A stretch of DNA of 64,000 nucleotides from UBA5078 sp040384465. GTDB lineage: Bacteria > Pseudomonadota > Gammaproteobacteria > Pseudomonadales > Pseudohongiellaceae. The notes under the pieces were generated by a model that worked only from the letters and a program-made list of their open reading frames with translations, was not told the DNA's origin and made no database searches. The position numbers and the translations under genes were made by a program. Numbering within the stretch: the stretch's first letter is position 1; each line of letters starts with the position of its first letter. Positions 9,386 to 18,340 of this stretch are shown here, in pieces. Location of the stretch: NCBI GenBank assembly GCA_040384465.1, contig JAZKJF010000006.1, positions 62,001 to 126,000 of the forward strand. Reading direction: 5' to 3'.

Positions 9386-10066
9386 TCACTTCTTTTTTGG
9401 GCCGCGTCTTTTATGGCTAAGACTGTGCCCCGTCACTGCTTCCATTTCAAACCTGAACTGGTTCGCGCCCAGCAGGCCTGTGTGAATGGATCTGCGAATA
9501 TCGGAAAGCAACGAGCCATCGATGTGTGATTCAAAAAGGTTTTGGTAGTTGGCTATGCGTTCTCCTTCCGTCGTCCCTAACTGCAGATAGAGTTCATGTG
9601 GTGTGTGGAGTTTTGTGCGGACCCCTAATCCATTTGCCTGATAACTGGACCATTTATATTCAGCCGGTTCTCTCGCCATGCCCGCCCTTACCGGATTGAG
9701 TTCAATATAGCGCTGACAATTCAGGAGATAAGTAGGTGCTTCAATCAAGCTGGAGTGGTAGCGCCCTTCCCAGAGCGTGCCAGAGCGATCGTATTTGTGG
9801 TTGAAGTAGCGCACGTAGAGTCGGCCCAAGTACTGCATCATTTTTGCGGTGGCGTTCGGTGCTTTCGGTGTAGCCAGGAGATGGACGTGATTGGTCATGA
9901 ACACCCACGCGTGAATCATGACGTCGTAGCGAGTGGCCCCCTCGTGTAACCAGTGGGCGTAGGCGGCAAAGTCTTCGTTGGCGACAAAGCAGAGTTGTCG
10001 GTTATTCCCGCGTTGCACAATATGTTGCGGGATGTGCGGTGGGCACAGTCGTAAATTTCTTGGCAT
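9386..10066 (-). CDS. REP-associated tyrosine transposase (RAYT, Y1 family)
   Basis: 226 residues from ATG 10066, which has AAGGA 8 nt upstream; ATG 10075 is the alternative. HUH-type single-strand DNA transposase of the IS200-related TnpA-REP group. Visible features are the HUH motif in FMTNHVHLL, the conserved segment YDRSGTLWEGRYHSSLIE, and ELNPVRAGM. The upstream tyrosines in YVRYFNHKY include the likely nucleophile. In characterised systems RAYTs are single-copy domesticated enzymes that act on REP hairpins. Here the gene is bracketed by the two halves of a palindrome found three more times in the window, so that palindrome is its probable substrate; this pairing is inferred. The frame looks intact. 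Confidence 0.9.
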   Translation of the reverse strand: MPRNLRLCPPHIPQHIVQRGNNRQLCFVANEDFAAYAHWLHEGATRYDVMIHAWVFMTNHVHLLATPKAPNATAKMMQYLGRLYVRYFNHKYDRSGTLWEGRYHSSLIEAPTYLLNCQRYIELNPVRAGMAREPAEYKWSSYQANGLGVRTKLHTPHELYLQLGTTEGERIANYQNLFESHIDGSLLSDIRRSIHTGLLGANQFRFEMEAVTGHSLSHKRRGPKKK

Positions 10067-10147
10067 GTAGTTCATCCTTGAACTTAAGGTAGAGATTGTT
10101 GATTTCGCTCTTTATGAGTTTAGGCGGTTTTCAGGAAAAGGCCAAAA

Positions 10148-10170
10148 CACTGTATTTTTACTCTGACCCC
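10148..10170. repeat. Right inverted repeat of the RAYT unit
   Basis: Exact reverse complement of 9360-9382, ending in TTTTTACTCTGACCCC. It lies about 80 bases upstream of the transposase start, leaving room for a promoter between repeat and gene. Confidence 0.9.
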
Positions 10171-10199
10171 ATTTCTCACCTCGTTTCTTTCAGCAAACA

Positions 10200-10231
10200 A
10201 AAAGGCCGAAGCGTTTCCGCTTCGGCCTTTT
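10200..10231 (-). terminator. Rho-independent terminator of the cytochrome b operon
   Basis: A perfect 14-bp stem (AAAAGGCCGAAGCG and its complement) closed by a 4-base loop. Read on the minus strand it is followed by a T run (CCTTTTTGTTTG). It lies 25 bases beyond the stop codon at 10257 and shields the RAYT unit from read-through. The A/T-flanked stem is symmetrical enough to work in both directions. Confidence 0.85.
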
Positions 10232-10256
10232 CAGTCGAGCATTTAATCAGTCAGTA

Positions 10257-10682
10257 TCAGTTCCCGACTTTATCCCACTGCTTGGCAGGCTCTGGAGCCG
10301 CCGACAGCGGACGGAACGCTTCGCTATAGAGGAAGAAGTCTGTCAGCACGGCGCGCAGGTGGATCGAGGCATTGAGATTATCAATCGCTTCAGAGCCAAT
10401 CTTCTTTTGCGCCAGCACGAAGCCAATTGCGGCACCGGCTTTCTTGAGATCATCGAGGATGACCTGTTCGAAATCATCCTGAGTGTTCGCCAGAGTCTGG
10501 CTGACATTCTTCATGGCCTGCAGCATTTGCTCCAGCGTCGGGCGCGGGTGCGGGCCCATGCCAGATTCATCCTGAGGCGGACGGCCCTGCGCCGCGTAAG
10601 CGAGCAGGAACTCGTAACCGGACTCTACTACTTCAATTTCGGCTTCCAGATTGTTCACGGTAATGCTTACTCCGGCTTCCAC
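10257..10682 (-). CDS. Small conserved protein paired with the b-type cytochrome
   Basis: 141 residues from GTG 10682, or 133 from GTG 10658. No signal peptide, no membrane segment and no CxxCH haem site. The sequence is mostly predicted helix with acidic stretches (NNLEAEIEVVESGYEFLLAY). It overlaps the end of the cytochrome b gene by 16 bases if the first start is used and is followed by a strong terminator, so the two form a compact operon. A role as a soluble partner or assembly factor of the cytochrome is a guess from position. I do not recognise the family. Confidence 0.65.
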   Translation of the reverse strand: MEAGVSITVNNLEAEIEVVESGYEFLLAYAAQGRPPQDESGMGPHPRPTLEQMLQAMKNVSQTLANTQDDFEQVILDDLKKAGAAIGFVLAQKKIGSEAIDNLNASIHLRAVLTDFFLYSEAFRPLSAAPEPAKQWDKVGN

Positions 10683-11419
10683 TTGTTGCTGTCGTGGTTT
10701 GCTTTCATTTCTGCTTCGGAGATCCAGCCAGTCACCATGGAGCGGGTATAGAAACGCTTCTCGGGACGCACGGCGAAGTAGATGTGAATAGCGGTAAAGG
10801 CGACCAGGCCCAGTGTCGCGGTGCCGTGCAGCAGGAAGAATATCCCCAGTGTCGCTTCATCGGAGACGCTTGGACGTTCCCACCATGGTGTGTTGATTTG
10901 CAGGAACAGGATCACGCCTGTGGCGATAACAGCGAGGACCAGGAAAGTCATGGCCCAGTGCATGCCCTTCTGTTCGAAGGAGTATTTGCCTGGTTTGATA
11001 TTTTCATCAAAGGGCTCTTTGAAGTCGCTTGGTCCAAGGATCATGGACTTGAAGTCTTGCCAGAACATTGCACGAATGATGTGGAATACGCAGACGAAGG
11101 TCAGTACCAGCCCGGCAATCCAGTGAATGTTCAGCCAGGAGATACGCAGGCCGACGATAGGGGAGATGCCGGTGGCGATCAGTACCAGCACGCTGCCGGC
11201 CATGATCCAGTGGAATGCCCTGTCGAGGACATCATGACGCTTGATGCGCTTGCCCTCAGCGGATGGCAACGCTTTCTTCTTGGCGAGAGCTGCCATGAAG
11301 ATTGCATGTGCAGCCAGCAGTACAAAAGAGATAACTGCTACTACCCACAGCAGATCCCAGGACACGCCCAGAATAACTTCCTCGCCCCATACGTCATATC
11401 TATAACGAATAATTTCCAC
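10667..11419 (-). CDS. Cytochrome b561/b6-type membrane protein
   Basis: 250 residues from GTG 11419, chosen because AGAGGA lies about 9 nt upstream and the first membrane helix then sits near the N terminus; the longer frame to 11515 adds an implausible leader. Five membrane segments are visible (LLWVVAVISFVLLAAHAIFM, then four more beginning near FHWIMAG, IHWIAGL, MHWAMTF and LHGTATL). Histidines fall in the helices at spacings typical of bis-histidine haem b binding (FHW, NIHW, VFHI, MHW, LLHG, IHIY). This matches the cytochrome b subunit of formate dehydrogenase or hydrogenase-type quinone reductases. No catalytic subunit is adjacent, so the electron donor is unknown. Confidence 0.78.
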   Translation of the reverse strand: MEIIRYRYDVWGEEVILGVSWDLLWVVAVISFVLLAAHAIFMAALAKKKALPSAEGKRIKRHDVLDRAFHWIMAGSVLVLIATGISPIVGLRISWLNIHWIAGLVLTFVCVFHIIRAMFWQDFKSMILGPSDFKEPFDENIKPGKYSFEQKGMHWAMTFLVLAVIATGVILFLQINTPWWERPSVSDEATLGIFFLLHGTATLGLVAFTAIHIYFAVRPEKRFYTRSMVTGWISEAEMKANHDSNKWKPE

Positions 11420-12142
11420 AATCCTGATCCTCTGTGTTGACTCTATTGTTATTTTACAAACAGAAGCCTGCTGCTCAGATCGTTCTGCACCTGTTCTGTG
11501 CAGTTGATTGGACAACAGGCTCGTTTGTTATGCCTGCCCGCGATGGCACGTTTACAGAATTTTCCCTGCGGTAAATTCTGGTTTTATCGAAATTCGGAGG
11601 CATCGCCTCACGTGCTCAAATCCTGCCCCTGTTATGGGCTACTGCGTGCGCAGAGCAGGAATTACACGATTTAGGCGAGCAAGGGTAATCCACATACTCT
11701 GTTTTATCAAGCTAAAAACCCGGCCCGGCGACCGCGTAAATACGGGCTTTCTGTCGATTTTTCGCTACCGCCACAGGGGTTTGAGGGGTGGCTCGGAGGC
11801 CGACCTGGAACTCGGGTTGGCAGGCTTGACATCAGAATTTGCGGTGGTATTCTGCCTGCCTCCCGTTGGATTACAGTCCCGGCTTTCGCTTGCCCACAAC
11901 ATTTATGATGGGCGTTAATAACAGTGCGATAAGCATTCCGTGGCGCAGTTTCAGAGGATTGGGTTAACGGGCTGGATAGTTCGCCATTAGCCGCATCAGA
12001 TCACATTTAATTTTTCAGCTGTTGTCGCCCACGAAGCTTACGGCAATTCGTGACGGCCTTGCTGACTGTGATGGAAACGTGGACGATGCGAAAACTATGC
12101 GCAAAAGTACATGACACTCGAACAGATGAGACCGGAAATTCT
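11420..12142. other. Intergenic region between the cytochrome b operon and gltB
   Basis: About 720 bases with divergent genes on either side, so it must hold both promoters. One sigma-70-like promoter for gltB is listed separately. A 136-codon open frame at 11508-11918 has no recognisable domain or ribosome site and is probably chance. No RNA gene or riboswitch was recognised. Confidence 0.5.
11826..11853 (+). promoter_or_regulatory. Candidate sigma-70 promoter for gltBD
   Basis: TTGACA at 11826-11831 (perfect -35) and TATTCT at 11848-11853, 16 bases apart. It would give a leader of roughly 280 bases before the gltB ATG at 12143. Only the motif match supports it. Confidence 0.4.
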
Positions 12143-15100
12143 ATGACTAGCAAAGCCCACCTTCCCTTGAAATTTGGCTACCCCGAAAAAAGTGGTCTAT
12201 ACGACCCGGGTAATGAGAAGGACTCCTGTGGTGTGGGCTTTGTGGCCGACATCAAGGGGCGTCCCAGCCATCAGATCATGCTGGATGCCTATCATCTGAA
12301 TTCGCGCATGGATCACCGTGGTGGTTGTGGTTTCGAAGCCAATACAGGCGACGGTGCCGGTATCCTGATGGCTCTGCCACATACGTTCTTCGCACAAGTT
12401 GCAAAACGTGATCTCGGGATTGCTTTGCCTGCTGCGGGCAAGTACGCCGTGGGCAATATGTTTTTGCCGCAGATCGCCGCCGAGCGTGCCAAGTGCGTGA
12501 GCGTCATCAATACCTATATTGCTGAAGAAGGCCAGGTATTGCTGGGTTGGAGAGACGTGCCGGTTGACCCGGTCGGTGCAGACGTTGGTCCTGCTGCTCG
12601 TACCGCGCAGCCACACATTGCCCAGCTTTTTGTGGCCGCTGCCGAGGGTGTCAGCCAGGAAGATTTCGAGCGTCGTCTGTACGTCATTCGCAAGCGTTTC
12701 ACGCACAAATTGCGCGGTGATTCCAGCTTGAGCGAAGCGAAGATGCTCTACGCATGCAGCCTGTCTACCAAGGTCATTGTCTACAAAGGCATGTTGACAC
12801 CGGGCCAGTTGTTCCCTTTTTACAAAGACCTGACCAACACCGATTGCGCGACACACATGGCGATGGTGCATTCCCGTTTCAGTACTAACACTTTTCCTTC
12901 GTGGGATCGTGCGCAGCCGAATCGTTTCATGAGCCATAACGGCGAGATCAACACACTGCGCGGCAACGTCAACCAGATGGTGGCTCGCGAAGGCACAGTG
13001 AAGAGCGAATTGTTCGGCAAAAACATGCACGAGCTGTTCCCTGTCATTGACGCAGACTGCTCGGACTCCGGCTCTTTCGACTCGGTGCTGGAGTTCATGT
13101 TGCTGTCTGGCCGCACATTGCAGGAAGCAGTGATGATGATGATTCCAGAAGCCTGGCAATCAGACGTCAACATGCCGAACAGCAAGAAAGATTTCTATGA
13201 GTACCACTCAGCACTGATGGAGCCATGGGATGGCCCTGCGTCCATCGTATTCTCCGACGGTCATTACATCGGCGCGGTGCTGGACCGTAATGGTCTGCGC
13301 CCCAGCCGTTACTACGTCACGCACGACGACAAAGTGATCATGGCGTCTGAAGTCGGCGTGCTCAACGTCGACCCCGAAAATGTCAAACTCAAAGGCCGTC
13401 TGCAGCCGGGCCGCATGTTCCTGCTGGATTTCGAGCAGGGTCGTCTGATTCCGGATGAAGAACTCAAGCTGAACATTGCCGGTCGCCGCCCTTACGGGCA
13501 GTGGCTCGCGAATCAAAAAGTGACACTGTCAGACATCTCCAGCGAGACAGCAGAGCATTCTCTGGATGCCGTCGATGTATTGCAGCGTATGCAGGCTTTC
13601 GGTTACACCACCGAGACTATGCAGTTCATGCTGTTGCCGATGGTCTCCGAAGGGCGTGATCCACTCGGCTCCATGGGCAACGATTCTGCGCTGGCTTGTC
13701 TGTCCGACAAATCGCGCATGATCTATGACTACTTCAAACAATTGTTTGCGCAGATCACCAACCCGCCGATCGACTCGATCCGCGAAGAAGTGGTGATGTC
13801 ACTGAAGTGTTTCATCGGGCCGGAAGGCAATCTGTTGGAAACCACCGAAGCGCAAGCGCACAGGCTGAGTCTGGAGATGCCGATTCTCTCCAACAAAGAC
13901 TTGAGCAATCTGCGTGACATGAATTTCCGTGGCATGCGCTCCAGAGTCATCGACATCACCTATGACAAGAGTGAAGACAACGCATTCCTGAAGGCACTCG
14001 ACCGCATTTGTGCAGAGGCAGAGACAGCGATTGCTGAAGGCTACGCGTTCATCATTCTGTCTGACCGCAAGATCAGCGCGCAGCGTATTCCGCTGAGTGC
14101 CCTCGTTGCCTGTGGCGCTGTGCATCACCATTTGGTGGGCAGACACCAGCGCAGCCTGATCGGTTTGATCGTCGAGACTGGCGAGGCCCGCGAGGTGCAT
14201 CACCACTGTCTGCTCACCGGTTACGGTGCGGACGCAATCAACCCCTACCTGGCGTTCGAAGCGCTGTGGCAGGCTCGCAATGACGGCCTGCTCGGCACTC
14301 TCTTCGACACGGAAGAAAGTCTGGTTTACGCCTATAACAAAGCCGTTTCCAAAGGCATGCTGAAGGTCATGGCCAAGATGGGTATATCGACGCTGCAGTC
14401 CTACAAGGGCGCGCAGATATTCGAAGCCGTCGGTCTTGCCAGCGAGATTATCAATCGTTGTTTCGTCGGCACCGCGAGCCGCGTACAGGGCGTCAATTTC
14501 GCTACGCTGATCGAAGAGACAGAGCGTCGTCACCGTGTGGGTTACCCCGAGCTGGACGTCAATCGTCTGCCGGTGCTGACCAACCCGGGCGATTTCCACT
14601 GGCGCAGCGGTGGCGACGGCCACATGTGGGACCCGACCAGTATCGCGAATCTGCAGGTAGCCGCGCGCAACAACAGCACCGAGGCGTATGCGGCTTTCTC
14701 AAAGCACACCAACGAGCAGACCACCCGTGCCTGCACACTGCGAGGCCTGCTGAAGTTCAAGGCGGGTGCGAATACTCCTGTGTCGATCGACGAAGTGGAA
14801 CCGGCCGCCGATATCGTCAAGCGTTTTGCTACTGGCGCGATGAGTCTTGGCTCAATTTCCAGCGAGACGCATGAGACTTTGGCAGTTGCCATGAACCGCA
14901 TGGGTGGCAAATCCAACACCGGTGAAGGCGGCGAAGATCCGATTCGCTTCATCCCGATGGCGAATGGCGATTCCAAGCGCTCCGCGATCAAGCAGGTAGC
15001 GTCAGGCCGTTTCGGCGTGACCATCTGGTATCTGACCAATGCCGACGAATTGCAGATTAAGATTGCGCAAGGCGCGAAGCCTGGCGAGGGCGGCGAGCTG

Positions 15101-16720
15101 CCTGGCGGCAAGGTCGATGAATACATTGCGAAGATCCGTCATTCCACGCCTGGCGTGGGACTGATCAGCCCACCGCCGCACCACGATATCTATTCCATCG
15201 AGGACATCGCGCAGCTGATTCACGACCTCAAGAATGCCAACCGCAAGGCGCGCATCAGCGTGAAGCTCGTGTCTGAAATTGGCGTCGGCACGATCGCTGC
15301 CGGTGTGACCAAGGCGAAGACGGATCACCTCGTGATCGCGGGCCATGACGGCGGCACCGGTGCCTCACCGCTGACTTCCATCAAGCACGCCGGTCTGCCA
15401 TGGGAACTCGGTCTGGCCGAAACCCATCAGACGCTGGTGATGAACAATCTGCGTTCACGCGTTGTGCTGCAGACCGACGGACAACTCAAGACTGGCCGCG
15501 ACGTCGCCATCGCCGCGCTGCTGGGCGCCGAAGAGTTCGGTTTTGCGACTGCTCCGCTGGTGACACTGGGCTGCATCATGATGCGCAAGTGCCACCTGAA
15601 CACCTGTCCGGTGGGCATCGCGACTCAGGACCCGGAGCTGCGCAAGAAGTTCAAAGGCAAGCCAGAGCACGTCGTGAACTATCTGTTCATGGTGGCCGAA
15701 GAGATGCGTCAGATCATGGCCACGCTGGGCGTGCGCAAAGTCACCGACATGATCGGTCGCGTCGACATGCTGGAAACCGATGCGGCGATTACGCACTGGA
15801 AAGCCAAAGGGCTCGACCTGAGCGCCATGCTGGCACCGGCACGGATCATCTACGAAGGCACGCAAGTGTACCAGACCATCGAGCAGGATCACGGTCTCGA
15901 CAAGGCGCTGGACAACCAGATCATCAAGATGGCCCGCAATGCGCTGGAGACAGGTGAAAAGGTCTACATCGAGCTGCCGGTCATCAACACGAATCGTGTG
16001 GTCGGCACCATGCTGTCCAACGAAGTGGCCAAGCGCTTCAAGGAAGAGATGCTTCCCGAGGACACCATCAACATCAAGCTCAAGGGTTCTGCTGGTCAGA
16101 GTCTGGGCGCGTGGCTGGCCAAGGGCATCACCATCACCGTGGAAGGCGACGCCAACGACTACGTCGGCAAGGGCCTGTCTGGCGGCAAGATCGTGCTGTA
16201 TCCACCGAAGAACAGCACCTTCAAGGCCGAAGAGAATATCATCGCCGGTAACGTCAACCTCTATGGCGCCACCGCCGGTGAAGCTTACATTCGTGGCATT
16301 GCTGCGGAGCGTTTCGCGGTGCGTAACAGCGGCGCGACGGCAGTTGTCGAAGGCATTGGCGACCACGGTTGCGAGTACATGACCGGTGGCCGCGTGGTGA
16401 TCCTCGGCAAGACCGGCCGCAACTTCGGTGCAGGCATGAGCGGCGGCGTCGCCTATGTCTGGAACCCCGACGGTGATCTACGCAAGCAGTGCAATGCCGA
16501 GACTTACGAACTGGAAGCGGTGAGCAACGCGACCGACATTGGCGAGCTGAAAACGCTCATCAGTCGTCATCTGGAATACACCGGCTCGACAGTAGCCAAG
16601 GCGATTCTAGACAATTGGGACGTATCGCTGCAGCAGTTCGTGAAGGTGATGCCGACCGACTACAAGCGTGTCCTCGCCGAGCGTGCGCTGAAAAAGGAAA
16701 AGCAGGCTCTTGCAGTGTGA
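12143..16720 (+). CDS. gltB: Glutamate synthase (NADPH), large subunit
   Basis: Makes glutamate from 2-oxoglutarate and glutamine with the GltD subunit; cytoplasmic. 1525 residues from ATG 12143 (an upstream frame to 12050 is open but adds nothing family-like). A propeptide of about 28 residues precedes the catalytic cysteine in KDSCGVGFV, the N-terminal nucleophile of class II glutamine amidotransferases, so the leader is expected to be cleaved off. Then follow the central domain, the FMN-binding synthase domain (GGTGASPLTSIKHAGLPWE), the 3Fe-4S cysteines C1144, C1150 and C1155 (CIMMRKCHLNTC), and the GXGXG beta-helix domain at the end. Length fits E. coli GltB. gltD follows after 69 bases. 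Confidence 0.97.
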   Translation: MTSKAHLPLKFGYPEKSGLYDPGNEKDSCGVGFVADIKGRPSHQIMLDAYHLNSRMDHRGGCGFEANTGDGAGILMALPHTFFAQVAKRDLGIALPAAGKYAVGNMFLPQIAAERAKCVSVINTYIAEEGQVLLGWRDVPVDPVGADVGPAARTAQPHIAQLFVAAAEGVSQEDFERRLYVIRKRFTHKLRGDSSLSEAKMLYACSLSTKVIVYKGMLTPGQLFPFYKDLTNTDCATHMAMVHSRFSTNTFPSWDRAQPNRFMSHNGEINTLRGNVNQMVAREGTVKSELFGKNMHELFPVIDADCSDSGSFDSVLEFMLLSGRTLQEAVMMMIPEAWQSDVNMPNSKKDFYEYHSALMEPWDGPASIVFSDGHYIGAVLDRNGLRPSRYYVTHDDKVIMASEVGVLNVDPENVKLKGRLQPGRMFLLDFEQGRLIPDEELKLNIAGRRPYGQWLANQKVTLSDISSETAEHSLDAVDVLQRMQAFGYTTETMQFMLLPMVSEGRDPLGSMGNDSALACLSDKSRMIYDYFKQLFAQITNPPIDSIREEVVMSLKCFIGPEGNLLETTEAQAHRLSLEMPILSNKDLSNLRDMNFRGMRSRVIDITYDKSEDNAFLKALDRICAEAETAIAEGYAFIILSDRKISAQRIPLSALVACGAVHHHLVGRHQRSLIGLIVETGEAREVHHHCLLTGYGADAINPYLAFEALWQARNDGLLGTLFDTEESLVYAYNKAVSKGMLKVMAKMGISTLQSYKGAQIFEAVGLASEIINRCFVGTASRVQGVNFATLIEETERRHRVGYPELDVNRLPVLTNPGDFHWRSGGDGHMWDPTSIANLQVAARNNSTEAYAAFSKHTNEQTTRACTLRGLLKFKAGANTPVSIDEVEPAADIVKRFATGAMSLGSISSETHETLAVAMNRMGGKSNTGEGGEDPIRFIPMANGDSKRSAIKQVASGRFGVTIWYLTNADELQIKIAQGAKPGEGGELPGGKVDEYIAKIRHSTPGVGLISPPPHHDIYSIEDIAQLIHDLKNANRKARISVKLVSEIGVGTIAAGVTKAKTDHLVIAGHDGGTGASPLTSIKHAGLPWELGLAETHQTLVMNNLRSRVVLQTDGQLKTGRDVAIAALLGAEEFGFATAPLVTLGCIMMRKCHLNTCPVGIATQDPELRKKFKGKPEHVVNYLFMVAEEMRQIMATLGVRKVTDMIGRVDMLETDAAITHWKAKGLDLSAMLAPARIIYEGTQVYQTIEQDHGLDKALDNQIIKMARNALETGEKVYIELPVINTNRVVGTMLSNEVAKRFKEEMLPEDTINIKLKGSAGQSLGAWLAKGITITVEGDANDYVGKGLSGGKIVLYPPKNSTFKAEENIIAGNVNLYGATAGEAYIRGIAAERFAVRNSGATAVVEGIGDHGCEYMTGGRVVILGKTGRNFGAGMSGGVAYVWNPDGDLRKQCNAETYELEAVSNATDIGELKTLISRHLEYTGSTVAKAILDNWDVSLQQFVKVMPTDYKRVLAERALKKEKQALAV

Positions 16721-16789
16721 GAGCCGTTCCGTTCGCGAGATGCTGATCTTGCGGGATACCAGACAAAATTTGATTAATTGGATTTAGAG

Positions 16790-18226
16790 ATGGGCAAACC
16801 AACTGGCTTCAAAGAATTTCCACGCCGTGCAGAACCTTACCGCCCTGCCGGTGAGCGCTTGCTGGATTACAAAGAGATTTACACACCGCACGACGACAAG
16901 CACCTGCAGACGCAGGGTGCCCGCTGCATGGACTGCGGCGTGCCATTCTGTCAGTCCGGCGAGGGCTGTCCGGTATACAACCTGATTCCCGAGTGGAATG
17001 ACCTGGTCTACCGTGGCCGCTGGCGCGAGGCGCTGGACCGTCTGCACAAGACCAACAACTTCCCTGAATTTACCGGCCGCGTCTGCCCTGCTCCGTGTGA
17101 AGGTTCCTGTGTACTCGGTATCAACGAGCCCGCCGTCACCATCAAGAACATCGAGAATGCCATCATCGACAAAGGCTTCGAGAATGGCTGGGTGGTGGCC
17201 AATCCACCGTCGTTCCGTACCGGCAAGAAAGTCGCTGTCGTGGGCTCCGGCCCTGCAGGACTGGCAGCCGCTGCGCAGCTGAATCAAGCGGGTCATGAAG
17301 TCACTGTGTACGAGCGTGCGGACCGCATCGGTGGCCTGCTCATGTACGGCATCCCCAACATGAAACTGGAAAAAGGCGTGGTGGATCGTCGCGTGAATCT
17401 GCTGGAACAGGAAGGCGTGAAATTCGTGGTCAGCGCTGATGTTGGCGGCCAAGGTCCTAACGCGATTGCGGTGGACAAGCTGCTCAGCGAAGTGGACGCC
17501 CTGTGTCTGGCTACTGGCGCCACTGCTGCACGCGATCTGAAGATTCCCAATCGCGAAGGCGACGGTATCCATTTCGCGATGAAATTCCTGACCGCCAACA
17601 CGCAGAGTCTGCTGGATTCCAACCTGGCGGATGGCAACTACATCAGCGCCAAGGACAAGCACGTCATCGTCATCGGTGGCGGTGACACGGGTACGGACTG
17701 TATCGCCACTTCTCTGCGGCATGGCTGCAAGTCACTGGTAAATTTTGAGATCATGCCGCGTCCGCCAGTCGAGCGCGCTGATGACAATCCCTGGCCGCTG
17801 TGGCCAAAGATCTACCGTGAGGATTACGGTCATCTCGAAGCGCAGCACAAGTACGGCACCGATCCGCGCACTTACTCGATTTCCGGCAAAGAATTTGTTC
17901 GTGATCAGAATGGTAAGCTGCTCGGCATCAACACAGTGAATGTCGACAGCAAGTTCCAGGAAATTCCGGGTACGGTGAAGTTCTGGGAGGCTGATCTGAT
18001 TCTGTTGTCCATGGGCTTCCTCGGACCAGAGAATTATGTCGCACAGCCCTTGGGCCTGGAGCTTGATCCGCGTTCCAACTACAAGGCGGCCTACAAGTCG
18101 TTTGTCACCAGCAACCCGAAAGTGTTTGCGGCGGGTGATTGCCGTCGTGGTCAATCGCTGGTGGTACGCGCGATTGATGAAGGCCGACTGGTAGCTGAGG
18201 AAATCAACAAGTTCCTGGCAAAGTAA
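16790..18226 (+). CDS. gltD: Glutamate synthase (NADPH), small subunit
   Basis: 478 residues from ATG 16790; the frame opens at a TTG 12 bases earlier, but MGKPTGFKEF is the usual beginning. It oxidises NADPH and passes electrons through FAD and iron-sulfur centres to GltB. The N-terminal cluster-binding cysteines are C46, C49 and C54 (CMDCGVPFC), with C60 and the CPAPCEGSC segment beyond. The FAD-binding motif VAVVGSGPAGLAAA begins at residue 148, and the NADPH-binding motif is HVIVIGGGDTGTDC near residue 290. It lies 69 bases behind gltB, presumably in one operon. A REP inverted pair follows. Confidence 0.97.
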   Translation: MGKPTGFKEFPRRAEPYRPAGERLLDYKEIYTPHDDKHLQTQGARCMDCGVPFCQSGEGCPVYNLIPEWNDLVYRGRWREALDRLHKTNNFPEFTGRVCPAPCEGSCVLGINEPAVTIKNIENAIIDKGFENGWVVANPPSFRTGKKVAVVGSGPAGLAAAAQLNQAGHEVTVYERADRIGGLLMYGIPNMKLEKGVVDRRVNLLEQEGVKFVVSADVGGQGPNAIAVDKLLSEVDALCLATGATAARDLKIPNREGDGIHFAMKFLTANTQSLLDSNLADGNYISAKDKHVIVIGGGDTGTDCIATSLRHGCKSLVNFEIMPRPPVERADDNPWPLWPKIYREDYGHLEAQHKYGTDPRTYSISGKEFVRDQNGKLLGINTVNVDSKFQEIPGTVKFWEADLILLSMGFLGPENYVAQPLGLELDPRSNYKAAYKSFVTSNPKVFAAGDCRRGQSLVVRAIDEGRLVAEEINKFLAK

Positions 18227-18260
18227 TTCGACTTTGGCGGCGAACTGATCCACTGTAGCT

Positions 18261-18316
18261 GTCGCCTGCAGGGCAGGCTCATACAGAGTCCTGTACGAGC
18301 CTGCCCTGCAGGCGAC
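18261..18316. repeat. REP inverted pair (family 2) after gltD
   Basis: Two REP units in inverted orientation: reverse unit 18261-18286 and forward unit 18291-18316, with CTGTACGAGCC / TCATACAG ends and the hairpin core GCCTGCCCTGCAGGC in each. The pair can fold into one long hairpin between gltD and the ABC transporter gene and could stabilise or end the gltBD message. Confidence 0.85.
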
Positions 18317-18340
18317 TGGTTCATCAGGAAGGAACTGCCA

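Larger units (their letters stand above)
9360..10170 (-). mobile_element. RAYT transposase unit bounded by 23-bp inverted repeats
   Basis: An 811-bp unit whose ends are perfect 23-bp inverted repeats (9360-9382 and 10148-10170) beginning GGGGTCAGAGTAAAAATACA. It carries one gene, a REP-associated Y1 tyrosine transposase on the minus strand, which stops three bases inside the left repeat. The same repeat halves, joined directly around one central base, form the solo palindromes at 26426, 40014 and 44018. The short word ATTT flanks both ends (9356-9359 and 10171-10174); as Y1 enzymes do not usually make target duplications, this may be chance. Confidence 0.8.

Noticed and set aside
9356..10174. 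ATTT on both sides of the RAYT unit as a target-site duplication
   Set aside because: Only four A/T-rich bases; Y1 transposases usually leave no duplication and the solo palindromes do not show it.
11508..11918. 136-codon open frame in the gltB upstream region
   Set aside because: No domain, no ribosome site, unusual composition; more likely leader and promoter DNA.
18261..18316. REP pairs read as a CRISPR array
   Set aside because: Units are inverted pairs with hairpins, scattered singly over 28 kb, without regular spacers or cas genes.
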